A DNA stretch of 64,000 nucleotides, from contig CM045729.1 in assembly GCA_024760905.1 (NCBI GenBank), forward strand, positions 47,423,080 to 47,487,079, read 5' to 3'. A program made the position numbers and the translations under genes. The stretch is from Plotosus lineatus (Eukaryota; Chordata; Actinopteri; Siluriformes; Plotosidae). The notes beneath the pieces are model-generated. The model did no database searches and was not told the DNA's origin. It saw only the letters and a program-made list of their open reading frames with translations. Positions 21,703 through 33,039 of this stretch are shown here, in pieces (the first letter of the stretch is position 1; each line of letters opens with the position of its first letter).

Positions 21703-24235
21703 TCTTTCTTCTTCTTCTTTTACTTTCGGCTGTTCCCTTCAGGGGTCTCCACAGCAAATCATCCTCCTCCATCTCACCCTATCCTCTGCATCTTCTACTC
21801 TTACTCCAACTACCTTCATGTCCTCCTTCACCACATCCATAAATCTTCTCTTTGGTCTTCCTCTCAGCCTTCTGCCTGGTAGTTCCAACCTCAGCATCCT
21901 ACTACCAATATACTCACTATCCCTCCTCTGTACATGACCAAACCATCTCAATCTGACTTTGTCTCCAAAACCTCTAACATGTGCTGTCCCTCTGATGTAC
22001 TCATTCCTGATCCTATCCATCCTCATTACTCCCAAAGAGAACCTCAACATTTTCATCCCTGCTATCTCCAGCTCTGCCTCCTGTATTTTCCCCAGGGCCA
22101 CTGTTTCTAAACCATACAACATCGCTGGCCTCATCACTGTCTTGTACACTTTTCCTTTCATTCTTGCCGTTACCTTCCTATCACACATCACACCGGACAC
22201 TTTTCTCCATCCATTCCAACCTGTCTGCACGTGCTTCTTCACCTCTTTTCCACACTCTCCATTGCTCTGGATTGTTGAGCCGAAGTACTTAAAATCCTCC
22301 ACCTTCGTTATCTCTGCTCCCTGTAACATCACCGTTCCTCCTGGGTCCTTCTCATTCACACACATGTATTCTGATTTTCTGAGGCTAACCTTCATTCCTC
22401 TCCTTTCCAGGGCATACCTCCACCTCTCGAGATTTTCCTGCACTTGTTCTCTGCTCTCACTACAGATCACGATGTCATCTGCAAACATCATAGTCCATGG
22501 AGATTCTTGTCTAACCTCATCTGTCAGCCTGTCCATCATCACTAGCAAACAAGAAGGGGCTCAGAGCTGACCCTTGATGCAGTCCCACCTCCACCTTGAA
22601 CTCTTCTGTCACACCGACAGCACACCTCACCACTGTCTTACATCTCTCATACATGTCCTGCACCGCTCTAACAGACTTCTCTGCCACTCCAGACTTCCTC
22701 ATGCAATACCACAGTTCCTCTCTCTGCACCCTGTCATATGCTTTATCCAGATCCACAAAGGCACAATGCAGGTCCTTCTGACCTTCTCTGTACTTCTCTA
22801 CTAACATCCTCAAAGCAAACACTGCATCTGTGGTGCTCTTTCTTGGCATGAAACCAAACTGTTGTTCACAAATGCTGACTTCTGCCCTGAGTCTAGCTTC
22901 CACTATTCTTTCCCATAACTTCATCGTATGGCTCATCAACTTTATCCCTCTGTAGTTGCTCAACTCTGCACATCTTCCTTGTTCTAAAAAAATGGGCACC
23001 ATCACACTTCTCCTCCATTCCTCCAGCATCCTCTCACTTTCTAAGACCTTGTTGAATGTTCCTGTCAGGAAATCTACTGCTACTTCTCCTAGACACTTCC
23101 ATACCTCCACCGGTATATAATCAGGACCAACTGCCTTTCCATTCTTCATCCTCTTCAATGCCCTCCTCACTTCTCCCTTACTAATCTTTGCTACTTCCTG
23201 GTCCTCAACAGTCACCTCTTCTACTCTTTTTTTCTCTCTCTCATTTTCCTCATTCATCAGCTCTTCAAAGTACTCTTTCCATCTTCCCAGAACACTTCTG
23301 TCATCAGTCAATGCATTTCCCACCCTGTCCTTAATCACTCTAACTTGCTGCACGTCCTTCCCATCTCTGTTTCTCTGCTGTGCCAACCTGTATAATTCAT
23401 TTTCTCCCTCCTTAATGTCCAACCTATCATACAAGTCATTATATGCCCTCTGTTTAGCCTTTGACACTGCTTCTTTCGCCTTACGCTGTGTCTCCCTGTA
23501 CTCCTGTTTACTCTCTTCCTCTCTGTGTCCCACTTCTTCTTAGCTAACCTCTTCTTTTGTACACACTCCTGCACTTCCTCATTCCACCACCAGGTCTCCT
23601 TATCTACTTTCCTTCCAGAGGACACACTAAGTATTTTCCTACCTGTCTCCCTGATCACATTTGCTGTGGTTGTCCAGTCATCTGGAAGCACTTCCTGACC
23701 ACCGAAAGTCTGTTTCAACTCTTCCTTGAAGACACCATGACACTCTTCCTTTTTCAGCTTCCACCACTTTTGTCTTCTGCTCTGCCTTTGCCTTCTTCAC
23801 CGTTTTTACCATCAGCTTCATCCTGCACACCACCATCCTATGCTGTTTGGCAACACTCTCATCCGCTACTACTTTGCAGTCACTGACTTCCTTCAAATTA
23901 CATCGCCTACACAAGATGGAGTCTACCTGTGTGCTCCTACCTCCGCTTTTATAAGTCACTCTATGCTTCTGTCTCTTCTGGAAGAAAGTATTCACCACAG
24001 CCATTTCCATCCTTTTTGCAAAATCTATCAACATCTGTCCTTCTGTGTTCCTGTCCTGGATACCAAACGTTCCCATCACTTCCTCGTCCACTCTGTTTCC
24101 TGCACCAACATGTCCATTGAAGTCTGCACCAATGACCACTCTTTCACCTCTGGGGATGCTTTTCTTCTTCTCTCTCTGCCTATGGACACGTGTCCCACCT
24201 CTCCTTCTTCGACCGCTCCTTCTTCGAGTGTGTGT
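21703..24235 (-). mobile_element. RTE LINE, nearly full length but inactive
   Basis: The minus strand runs from the APE-type endonuclease (GADFNGHVG near 24110, SGGRSTQVDSIL near 23930, VAKQHRMVVC near 23840), through the RT domain ([18 protein letters not shown] near 23150, [12 protein letters not shown] near 22740, FADDIVICSE near 22470), to the C-terminal region ([16 protein letters not shown] near 21930, [10 protein letters not shown]). The 3' end has the tail ctgttcccttcaggggtctc (plus strand) and a (GAA)-rich terminus. The 5' end stops at a TG/TA microsatellite, so the endonuclease start is lost. Frameshifts near 22540 and 23530 break the ORF. Confidence 0.92.
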
Positions 24236-24244
24236 ATGTGTGTA

Positions 24245-24300
<56 letters not shown>
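24230..24300. repeat. (TG)n(TA)n compound microsatellite
   Basis: TG repeats followed by about 36 bp of TA, at the truncated 5' end of the RTE element. Confidence 0.95.
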
Positions 24301-24302
<2 letters not shown>

Positions 24303-24305
24303 TTA

Positions 24306-25335
24306 GATGCTCCCCAACTTACGTTTAAGGATGGCCGAACGTAATGTGAAAAAAAAATTTAAGTTGTTACTCTATGTTCCAGTGATGTATGACGTTCATA
24401 CTGTACTATACATCCATAAATACCATTACCATATCTCATAAAACACCCTTAAATCAATTATTATAAACATAACATTGTAAAATAATATCAAATATATCAA
24501 ATAATATCAACATTTATTTCAAATAAATTAAATTCAAGCAAAATAATTTCAAATAGATAAACTTTAACCAAATTCATTAATCAAATATCAAATACAGTAT
24601 CAAATATTACCTTTAACATTCTCTATGAAGCGATCTTTCTTCTTGTAAATGGTTCCAATGGTCGACGGATGGTCACTTTACACGAAGCTGAGCCAAGTCA
24701 CTTTACATTGTGCTTAAAACAGCCAATCAACGCTTACAATATGTGAGGTGCTCCACTGAAAGTAGTTCACTTGCTTGTGCTTGAGACAAAACGCGGGTTA
24801 TCCGGACTTCCGGTCTTTCAAGTGAACAAGGATGCCGTTGAATACTTGTTTAGTACTCAGCCTGCACTGATGTGAATCACCATCAAAGTGGATAGTTCTC
24901 TTTCTTTTCTGAATTTGGGTTTTCATTCATTTTACAACTCTCTTTGCTTAAATGAGTATGCATGGTAGATTGCGCCGATCCAAGCAGATAGTTAATTCAG
25001 TCTTGGGAAAACCGGAAATTCCACACCCATGCTAGTAGGCTTACGCTTCTGACCAACCATATTTGCTTAGGGTTACAAAAGTCCGCAAAACAGTGTAAAC
25101 ACAAAGATCACAGAGACGACGTCTTAACACAAGGGTAACACGCACTAAACTGGGAAGAAGGAGGGGGACGTTCAGTCTGTCGTTTGTAAACAATGGACGC
25201 AGCGTCATTACGTCAGTGTACTACGTAGGTACGTCTCGTACTACAGAGAGCACGCTAAACTCAAAATTTGACATTAAAAAAATGCAAAATCGAAAAAAAA
25301 ATGTAAAACGAATGAACGTAAGTTGGGGAGCGTCA
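24306..25335. mobile_element. MITE of about 1.03 kb with terminal inverted repeats
   Basis: The left end gatgctccccaacttacgtt is matched at the right by aacgtaagttggggagcgtc in inverted orientation. The interior is AT-rich and non-coding. The target duplication could not be fixed, so the superfamily is open. Confidence 0.75.
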
Positions 25336-25394
25336 ATTCAAACTTTGCATGAATTGAACAGCCTGCTAACGTGGCGCAGACCTCACCTAACCTG

Positions 25395-25582
25395 CTTCTT
25401 TCATTCATTCATTTTCTGAACTGCTTAATCCTAATTAGGGTCGCTGGGAGACTGGCACCCATCTCATCTGACTGTGGATAAGGGCAGAGTACACCCTGGA
25501 CAGGGCTGACTTGGAATAGCCAATTAAGCTATTGTGCATATTTTTGGATTGTGGGAGGGAACCAGAGTACCCGGAGGCGGTA
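25395..25582 (-). mobile_element. SINE type C fragment
   Basis: It has an (ATTC)n 3' terminus, the inverted tail (ctgcttaatcctaattaggg), and body to ggattgtgggagggaaccag. It is cut off at a poly-T run, so the tRNA-like head is missing. Confidence 0.8.
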
Positions 25583-25599
25583 GTCTTTTTTTTTTTTTC

Positions 25600-26183
25600 A
25601 ATAAACCAATGAAAAACTGACAAAAAGCAACCTAGGCCTCATTTATAGCTACAGGTTTCTTTATTAAGAAAAATGAAGCATTTTCAGATGGGGAGATTTT
25701 CAAAGAAGCAATGTTGATAATTGAAAAAACTGTGTCACTGAGTTCCCAAACTTCATGCATTAGCTCTATCATTCACCAGCAGGCGTTATGTACAAAGGAT
25801 TTGGGTAGACTGTTACTCCTGTCATGATGATCATAAATAGCATCTGCTCCAGAGCTAAACAGCACAGCACATCCAAGGTGCTATTAGAGGAGATGTCAGT
25901 TGAATGTGGTGATCTACCACTACATATGGAAATCCAATGGCTCAGCAGGACACAAATTTTGCCTTGTTTTTTGTCTCTTTAGAAACAGACACCAGATCTT
26001 CTTACTAGCAACATGGCAGTGCCATGGCAAAGTTCAATTATTTAAAAATCAAAACAAACGTGTTTGCTAAATGTAGGATAGATTAATTTTGTGGAAAAAA
26101 AATGCTGTAGATTTGGCCATAAGTTCAGAAAATTCTCAAAATTGATTTTTGTATGATATATAATTGATCACTAAAAACAAGTC
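25600..26183. other. No recognised feature
   Basis: AT-rich non-coding sequence. Confidence 0.5.
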
Positions 26184-26191
26184 GCAATGTA

Positions 26192-26527
26192 ATTCATTCA
26201 TTTTCTGTCACCGCTTAATCCTAATTGGGGTCACTGGAGGCTGGTGCCCATCCCAAACAACTCCAGGCAAGGGCAGAATACACCCTGGACAGCTCACCAG
26301 GCCATCACTGGGTAGAAATATGCGCGAATGGCTATACAGTTACTCTTATCACAGTCAACAATGGTTCTTTTAATTGCATCACACCGTAGACAGTGAGAGA
26401 CATGGCCGGCCTTTGATAAACCAATGAGCTGCTGGGGGGTGGGCAGTGACAACCCATTGAGAATGTGGCTTGAACCCCGACCTTTGGATCAGTGATCCAG
26501 TACCTTACTACCAGGCCACCACTGCCT
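26192..26527 (-). mobile_element. SINE type A, full length with target duplication
   Basis: It has an inverted (ATTC)n end, the tail cgcttaatcctaattggggt, body (caatggttcttttaattgca) and inverted head (ggatcagtgatccagtacct then tactaccaggccaccactgc). Flanks gcaatgtaattcat (26184-26197) and gcaatgtagttcat (26528-26541) match at 13 of 14 positions. Confidence 0.9.
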
Positions 26528-26704
26528 GCAATGTAGTTCATGTTTTGCTAATTGTTAGCAACTCATTCAAGTGTTCTAGAAGTGATCATTTGAAAGTGTA
26601 AATACTTGAAGAAATTGAAGGAAATAAAGTTCCTGCCTTGTTAAATAAGTGTTGATAATTATTGTGAAAAGTCATTAACATAATCGGTGTCTTGACATAG
26701 CGCT

Positions 26705-26925
26705 TCTTCTTTTCCTTTTGGCTTTCCCCCTTTTTCAGGGGTCGCCACAGCAAATCATCTGATTCGCATGTTTGATTTGGCGTAGGTTTTTACGACGGAT
26801 GCCTTCCTGACACAACCCTTTAGCAAGGGACAGAAACACACTGACGGCTATGCAGCTCGTCTTTATGAAAGTCACCAATGGTTCTTTTACACCTCTCACC
26901 ATAGACATTGAGAGACATGGCAAGA
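26705..26925 (-). mobile_element. SINE type B, 5'-truncated
   Basis: The inverted RTE-like tail (ccttttggctttccccctttt region and caggggtcgccacagcaaat) is followed by cagaaacacactgacggcta and body up to ccatagacattgagagacat. The tRNA-like head is missing. Confidence 0.88.
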
Positions 26926-27079
26926 TTGGTGACCTTTGCACGAAAACAATTACGTATTCATCTTCGGCTCAGTGGATATTGCTCATCAATGATTCTTACT
27001 CATGTATTTCCTCAGATATACAGTACTGTACACATAAAGGCCGCCAAGAACTCTATTTTCTACATTATTTTCTTTCCAC

Positions 27080-27335
27080 TGTGATGAACCGACTCCAGGT
27101 ATCGACTCTGTCGGTTCCAAACACATGGAATGAAAATCGGAGTCGATTCCGTAATGGTTGAATCGAACAGCTTTACGATTCACTCCGACTCCCGACTCCC
27201 TCCTCCCCCACCGCCGTCTGTCTGCTGTCTGTCTGAAGTGTGTTTTCAGTTGTACAGCAGTGCAGCGCGCTAGTAACGCAGAGGGGAGTCGCGACGGAGT
27301 ATTAACGCCTCTCTTCAGTCGTGTTGCTACACATG
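27080..27335. repeat. Interspersed repeat rich in 'cgactcc' units
   Basis: It contains gaaccgactccaggtatcga, gaaaatcggagtcgattccg and cactccgactcccgactccc, a self-complementary pattern common in dispersed fish repeats. The right part is GC-rich. Family not assigned. Confidence 0.4.
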
Positions 27336-27452
27336 GGGCAAGTGACAGAATAAAATATCCGTAATAAACATGTTGTAAAGGTCAGATGCAGGCTGTAGTG
27401 AATGAAAAGCCACACAAAGACGCAGACTGTTGGCGGAACTTGAAAGGAACTG

Positions 27453-27458
<6 letters not shown>

Positions 27459-27528
<70 letters not shown>
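27459..27528. repeat. (TA)n microsatellite, about 70 bp
   Basis: One of the longest pure TA tracts in the window. Confidence 0.97.
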
Positions 27529-27532
<4 letters not shown>

Positions 27533-27559
27533 TATCAATTACAAAATCGTCATTATATT

Positions 27560-27675
27560 ATTCATTCATTCACTTTGTGAGAAGCTTAATCTTAATTAGG
27601 GTCGCAAGGAGACTGGTTCCCATCGCAGCTGACGCTGGGCGAGGGCAGAGTACATCCTGGACATCTCACCAGGCC
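27560..27675 (-). mobile_element. SINE 3' tail fragment, inverted
   Basis: An (ATTC)n end followed by the inverted tail (agcttaatcttaattagggt) and gagtacatcctggacatctc, then a switch to a plus-oriented type C copy. The two form an inverted tail pair. Confidence 0.75.
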
Positions 27676-27699
27676 ATGCTATGGCATGTCATGTCATGT

Positions 27700-28007
27700 T
27701 ATGTTCTGGGCAGCACTCCGCCTAGCAGCAGGAAGGTTCTGGGTTGATTCCCAGCTGTGTGGAGTTTGCATGTTATCTCTGTGCTCATGTGGGTTTCCTC
27801 TGGGCACTCTGGTTTCCTCCCACAATCCAAAAACATGCACAGTAGATTATTTGGCTGTTCCAAATCACCCCTAGTTGTGAGTGTGAATAGTTGTGTGAGT
27901 GTTGCTCCTGAGATGGCCTCATGAGCTGTCCAAGGTGTATCCCGCCCTCGCTGAGACGGGCACCAGCCTCCCCGCAACCCTAATTAGGATTAAGTGTTTC
28001 TGAAAAT
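27700..28007 (+). mobile_element. SINE type C, plus orientation
   Basis: It contains ggttctgggttgattcccag (B-box region), gtgtggagtttgcatgttat, tttcctcccacaatccaaaa, gatggcctcatgagctgtcc and the tail gcaaccctaattaggattaa. It ends in AT-rich pentanucleotide repeats. Confidence 0.85.
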
Positions 28008-28080
28008 TAATGAATTATATTATATTATATTATATTATATTATATGATATTATATTATATTACATTACAGTATATTATAT
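28008..28080. repeat. (ATATT)n pentanucleotide microsatellite
   Basis: Units of tatat/tatta over about 70 bp, following the 3' end of a SINE. It may have grown from the SINE's AT-rich tail. Confidence 0.9.
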
Positions 28081-28084
28081 TAAG

Positions 28085-28258
28085 AGGGCAGTGGTGGCCT
28101 AGTGGTAGCTGCCAAGCCAGCATGTTCTTGTCCCTTGCTAAAGTGTTGTGTCAGGAAGGGGATCTGATGGAAAAACCTATGCCAAATCAAATGTGTGACT
28201 CAGATGATTGGCTGTGGCGACCCCTGAAAAAGGGAGAAAGCCGAAAGGAAATCTCTCC
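28085..28258 (+). mobile_element. SINE type B with internal deletion
   Basis: The tRNA-like A-box region (gcagtggtggcctagtggta) jumps after about 25 bp to tcccttgctaaagtgttgtg and the RTE-like tail (gattggctgtggcgacccct, then gaaaaagggagaaagccgaa). Nearly all of the central body is deleted. Confidence 0.85.
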
Positions 28259-28589
28259 CTGACTGACGTATAAGTACATGTATATAATATCAATAAATAC
28301 ATATTCAATGGTATAAATACTTATAATAACAATTAAACATAAAAAATAATGCTCAAAATGTAAATAAAATATAAATATGCACACATACAGACGTGTGCGT
28401 GCACACACTCAGATGCTCACCTCACAACAATGTAAGTTGTTTTGATGGGAGGTTTTGGGTTGTTTTTTTTGTTTTGTGTTTGTTTAGGTTTTTTTTTTTT
28501 TTTGCACAATTGGCCTTGTTTTGCAGCATTTTCCTTAACGTTTCCCCTATTCTTCCTTAATTTCCTTATTTTTTAATTAGATGAATATT

Positions 28590-28692
28590 TAAAAAAAAAA
28601 AGCCGCATGAATCGAAGTGCGAAGTAGCGAGGGATACCTGTATATTATATTATATTATATTATATTATATTATATTATATTATATTATTCAC
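28590..28692. repeat. MITE end followed by (TATAT)n microsatellite
   Basis: The sequence gaatcgaagtgcgaagtagc then gagggatacctg is the inverse of a common DNA-transposon terminus (ccctcgctacttcgc). The (TATAT)n tract follows from about 28640. The other MITE end was not found. Confidence 0.55.
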
Positions 28693-28751
28693 ACTGATAT
28701 CTTCTTGCCTTTTTGAAAAGAAACCACATCAAGAAATATTACAGAAGCCTT

Positions 28752-29072
28752 TTTAGGGCAATGGTGGCCTGGTGGTAAAGGTGTTGGATCACTGATCCTA
28801 AGGTTGGGGGTTCAAGCCCCACACTCATCGTATTGCCAATGTCCTCCCAGTGCAGCTAACTGGGTTATCAAAGGCTGGCCATGTCTCTCACTGTCTATGG
28901 TGTGAGGCATGTAAAAGAAACATTGCTGACCTTCGTCAAGAGTAGCTGCATAGCCATCAGCGTGTTTCTGCCCTGCGATGGCCTGGCGAGCTGTCTAAAT
29001 TCGGCTGAGACGGGCGCCAGCCTCCCCTCGACCCTAATTAGGATCAAGCGGTTCAGAAAACGAATGAACGTG
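28752..29072 (+). mobile_element. SINE type A, full length with 12-bp target duplication
   Basis: It has the head (atggtggcctggtggtaaag, then ggttgggggttcaagcccc), the shared body, and the type A tail (ccctaattaggatcaagcgg, ttcagaaaacgaatga). TACAGAAGCCTT flanks it at 28740-28751 and 29073-29084, an exact duplication. Confidence 0.95.
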
Positions 29073-29559
29073 TACAGAAGCCTTGGGTATTCAGCCCATT
29101 TTAGTGGACTGTGCGCCCCCTAGTGCTCGTGAACCTTTATTGCGTTTGGCTGTCAGATCAAAGTAAATTCGTGTTCTGAATGACCGCTGCTTTGGACAAT
29201 TTATTGTTTTCCTTGTTCCTAATACACATGATTTAAATAATTATCCGAATAAAATATCTTCAAAACTTGACATATGTGTGATAAGTGCAGAGAAAACACT
29301 AAAATATACATATTGACATATGGGATCTAACAGGACCAAGGTTGGAAATTTCTTTTGTAGATGGGGTGAGGGAAGGATGTGGGTATTGGGATCATTCGTA
29401 CCATTATCCAGTCATCCTGTGACAGCCATGCAATACATAAAATCAGAAGGAAGCAGGTAAAGACCTGCAGTTTGTAGTCACATCAGTGGATATGGGTGGT
29501 AACAGTGTGATGGTATGGTTGGTGATGCAAGTTGGTCCTGAGATGTTCATGTACTACCC

Positions 29560-29580
29560 CCCCACACACACCCACACCCA

Positions 29581-29622
<42 letters not shown>
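29560..29622. repeat. (CA)n microsatellite
   Basis: CCCACA variants leading into a pure CA run. Confidence 0.95.
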
Positions 29623-29625
<3 letters not shown>

Positions 29626-29957
29626 CCTACCTCCATCAACAGTATTTTACAATTTCTGTTTAAACTCCAAAGCCTGTGTGAAGATAGTGAAAGTATCTGA
29701 AATAGTCTAACCATCCTGTCTGGCATCAACAAGCACATCAAAGCCAAAGTCATTGATATCACGGCCTGTTCTCCCACATCCAGATGCTTTGGTGTAAAAA
29801 TTCTCTGAAGGCCTTGACTTGTCTCTGCTTCATTTATGATCTGTTAAAGTGCACTAGTATGTTGTTGAGGTTATAAAATACAGGTGTTCAAGAAGTTTAG
29901 AATTCTGTTAATGTGATTTTTATTTATTTTTTTTCCCAGAAGCGCTAGAGTCTAAAC

Positions 29958-30288
29958 CAGGGATCACCAATGTGGTGCCCGTGGGCACCAGGTAGCCCGA
30001 AAGGACAATATAAGTTGTCCGCGGACCTCTTCACTGCAATTTTTAGCACAGGCCCATGGCTCCATAGCACCACTCTCCATTGAGCTGCATCTAATTTTTT
30101 AAAATCTATTTTTAAATCAAATCAACATCTTCACAGAGATGAATATCATTAATTATTAATAATAACATATAATTAAAGGTAAACTGAGCAAATTTGTAAT
30201 TTCAGAGGTGTGTATTGACCTGGTATTCCTTCGCATTAATTGGTACCCAAGAAGTAGCTCTCAGTTTCAAAAAGGTTGGTGACCCCTG
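29958..30288. mobile_element. hAT-type MITE (331 bp) with exact 8-bp duplication
   Basis: The termini cagggatcaccaatgtggtg (left) and ggttggtgacccctg (right) are inverted relatives. GTCTAAAC flanks it exactly at 29950-29957 and 30289-30296. An 8-bp duplication and a CAGGG start are hAT hallmarks. It has no coding capacity. Confidence 0.9.
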
Positions 30289-30296
30289 GTCTAAAC

Positions 30297-31284
30297 CATC
30301 AGAATGACTTGGTATGTTTAATATTACCAAATATGCTCACAAAACTATACGCAGCATATTATGAGGAAAGGGGATGAAACCATGCATTTACTGCACATGA
30401 CTGAATTTTTTTAACATTCTGGCCTCACTTGAATATAGAACATGTCCATGGATTTAATGAAAATAATGACCTTTTCAGTAACAATTATATCTAATGAGAA
30501 AAGTAATGTGCGAATATTTGAGAATAAAATTTTTTAAGGCAACAATTCTCAATCAATCGCAACAAACAAATCTCCAATGAGTGCATTTTATTAAAAATTA
30601 CAGTAATGGATTCGTAATCTATTCCTGCATGTATTATGCAGCATGCTGTACACGTTCAGAGGTCACATGTGCACCTCATTTTCTCCAGATTCGCAAAATA
30701 TGATGCTGTCAGACAGGTTAATTAGTTAACGTACATGTTATGGATGCATTAATGAGGAAAAATAATGTATGACGTTTTGAACTATGACAACAAAATAAAT
30801 AAATCATTTAAATATATTCAATACTGTAATATATGAAAATATACGGTTCATTCACTCGTGTGGAGAATCTCTCAGGCAATTGTGCAAAAGTATTGTTTGT
30901 GGTAAATTGTATATGGGAACGTGGCTTTGGAACGTGTGCACGAATAGTATACTGTATTGGGTGGGGAAAAAAAGACCAGAAACCTACATGGGTTTGGACT
31001 GAGCTTGAAGCTGTCTGTTGGTCCATAAGCTGTGTGTTACGCTATAGATCCACACTATAGATATTGGGTTGTATACGATATGAATACAGTAATTGTATTA
31101 TTATAATATCTGCAAGTTAGTAAAGCAACCTGGTGAATCTTTGATGAGTAAAAGAGGAAGATTAGCCTAAATTCCTAAATTAATTCCAGTCACAGAATTT
31201 ATCAGCACACCCATGGAAGACATTATCATAGTGATAGGGCTCATTTAAATTTTTTGTCCATTATGATTCACATGCAGTATGTTT
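30297..31284. other. No recognised feature
   Basis: AT-rich non-coding sequence. Confidence 0.5.
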
Positions 31285-31289
31285 TGCAG

Positions 31290-31625
31290 CCGTTGCCACG
31301 GGGGTGTAGCAGTAGCATGTCTGCTTCATAGCAAGGTTCGAGCTCCAGACTTAGGCATTAATGAATGGAGTTTGTATGCTCTCTCTGTGTTTGTATGGGT
31401 TACCTCTGGGTACTCCGGTTTCCTCCCACAATCCAGAAACTTGCACGCTAGGCTAATTTGCTGTTCCAAATTGCCCCTGGATGTAGATGTGAGTATGATC
31501 TTTTTGCATGTGTGTTGCCCTGCGATTGTTTTGTGGGCTGTTTAAGGCGTCCCCAGTCTTCGCCCATTGTTGGCTAAAATAGGCCCCAGCCTCCCCGTGA
31601 CCCTAAATAGTAGGATTAAGGCCCA
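31290..31625 (+). mobile_element. SINE type C, plus orientation
   Basis: It runs from ggggtgtagcagtagcatgt (head region), through ctccggtttcctcccacaat and ctgttccaaattgcccctgg, to the tail ccgtgaccctaaatagtagg. No clear target duplication was found. Confidence 0.8.
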
Positions 31626-31999
31626 AATTCAGACGCAGAATCTTCTGTCTGTGAGGTAACAGTACTAACATTTGAGCAACATAGTGTCATTATTTATTTT
31701 TTTCCCGGATATCCAACACAAAAATGCAATTACCGAGCCCAGAACACAAACCCAGGACTTTTTTTGTTGCGAGGCAGATTTACTAACCACTGCATTACCC
31801 TGTGGTATATTGTGAGCTATATTCAACACATAGGTAAAATAACTGGATGTAACCATCTCATGCTATGTACAGTGTGCACAGCATGAAATTCCCTGCATTT
31901 AATATATTCATGATTAGAAACGGACCACGACAGGACCGCCGCTGGCTGGATATTACTTTGTGTTGAATCATTTTCAGCACATCAGTGATGTAGTAATGT

Positions 32000-32820
32000 T
32001 AGTAATGTTAGGCAAGAATCTCCATGGACTATGAGGTTTGCAGATGACATTGTGATCTGTAGTGAGGGCAGAGAACACATGGAGGAAAATCTAGAGAGGT
32101 GGAGGTATGCCCGGGAAAGGAGAGGAATGAAGGTTAGCCTCAGAAAATCAGAATACATGTGTGTGAATGAGAAGGACCCAGGAGGAACGGTGATGTTACA
32201 GGGAGCAGAGATAACGAAGGTGGAGGATTTTAATTACTTAGGCTCAACAATCCAGAGCAATGGAGAGTGTGGAAAAGAGGTGAAGAAGCGTGTGCAGGCA
32301 GGTTGGAATGGTTGGAGAAAAGTGTCCGGTGTGATGTGCGATAGGAGAGTGTCAGCAAGAATGAAGGGAAAAGTGTACAAGACGGTGTTGAGACCAGCGA
32401 TGTTGTATGGTTTAGAAACAGTGGTGCTGAGGAAAAGACAGGAGGCAGAGCTGGAGGTAGCAGAGATGAAAATGTTGAGGTTCTCTCTGGGAGTAACGAG
32501 GATGGATAGGATCAGGAATGAGTACATCAGAGGGACAGCACATGTAAGAGGTTTTGGAGACAAAGTCAGAGAGGCTAGATTGAGATGGTTTGGACATGTA
32601 CAGAGGAGGGATAGTGAGTATATTGGTAGTAAGATGCTGAGGATGGAACTAACAGGCAGAAGGCCTGGAGGAAGACCAAAGAGGAGATTTATGGATGTGG
32701 TGAAGGAAGACATGAAGGTCGTTGGAGTAAGAGAAGAAGATGCAGACGACAGGGTGAGATGGAGGCGGATGATTTGCTTTGGCGACGCCTGAAGGGAACA
32801 GCCGAAAGGAAAAGCAGAAG
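32000..32820 (+). mobile_element. RTE LINE, 5'-truncated, with exact 16-bp target duplication
   Basis: A 253-codon open frame (32031-32792) starts in the RT palm (FADDIVICSEGRE) and runs through [34 protein letters not shown] and [11 protein letters not shown] to the C-terminal FGDA. It ends with the 3' UTR gaagggaacagccgaaagga. AGTGATGTAGTAATGT flanks it at 31984-31999 and 32821-32836. The endonuclease and most of the RT are missing, so it cannot move itself. The intact frame and exact duplication indicate a young insertion. Confidence 0.95.
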
Positions 32821-32840
32821 AGTGATGTAGTAATGTGTGT

Positions 32841-32846
32841 TTTATT
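32841..32846 (-). terminator. gpr39: gpr39 poly(A) signal AATAAA
   Basis: The minus strand reads AATAAA about 195 bases after the gpr39 stop codon. It is the first canonical signal downstream. Cleavage 10-30 bases further would fall at 32811-32831, at the junction with the RTE insertion. Confidence 0.6.
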
Positions 32847-33039
32847 GATACGTGTACTGTATGTGAGTCACTGCTTGGTTAAGAAACAGGAGTAATCCTA
32901 CATGAAAAAAAAAGATGAAAACCAGTCTATAACTACACATACTGTATATTGGACCAACAAGGTAGGTGCGTCACAACGTGACCATTAAAAACACCTATGG
33001 AGCCGAGTAAAGTTTAATGCAGTCGGAGGTTTGACGGAC

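Noticed and set aside
21959..22570. Plus-strand ORFs of 200 codons opposite the RTE elements (also at 32234 and 59858)
   Set aside because: They are antisense shadows of the RTE reading frame, recurring at every copy.
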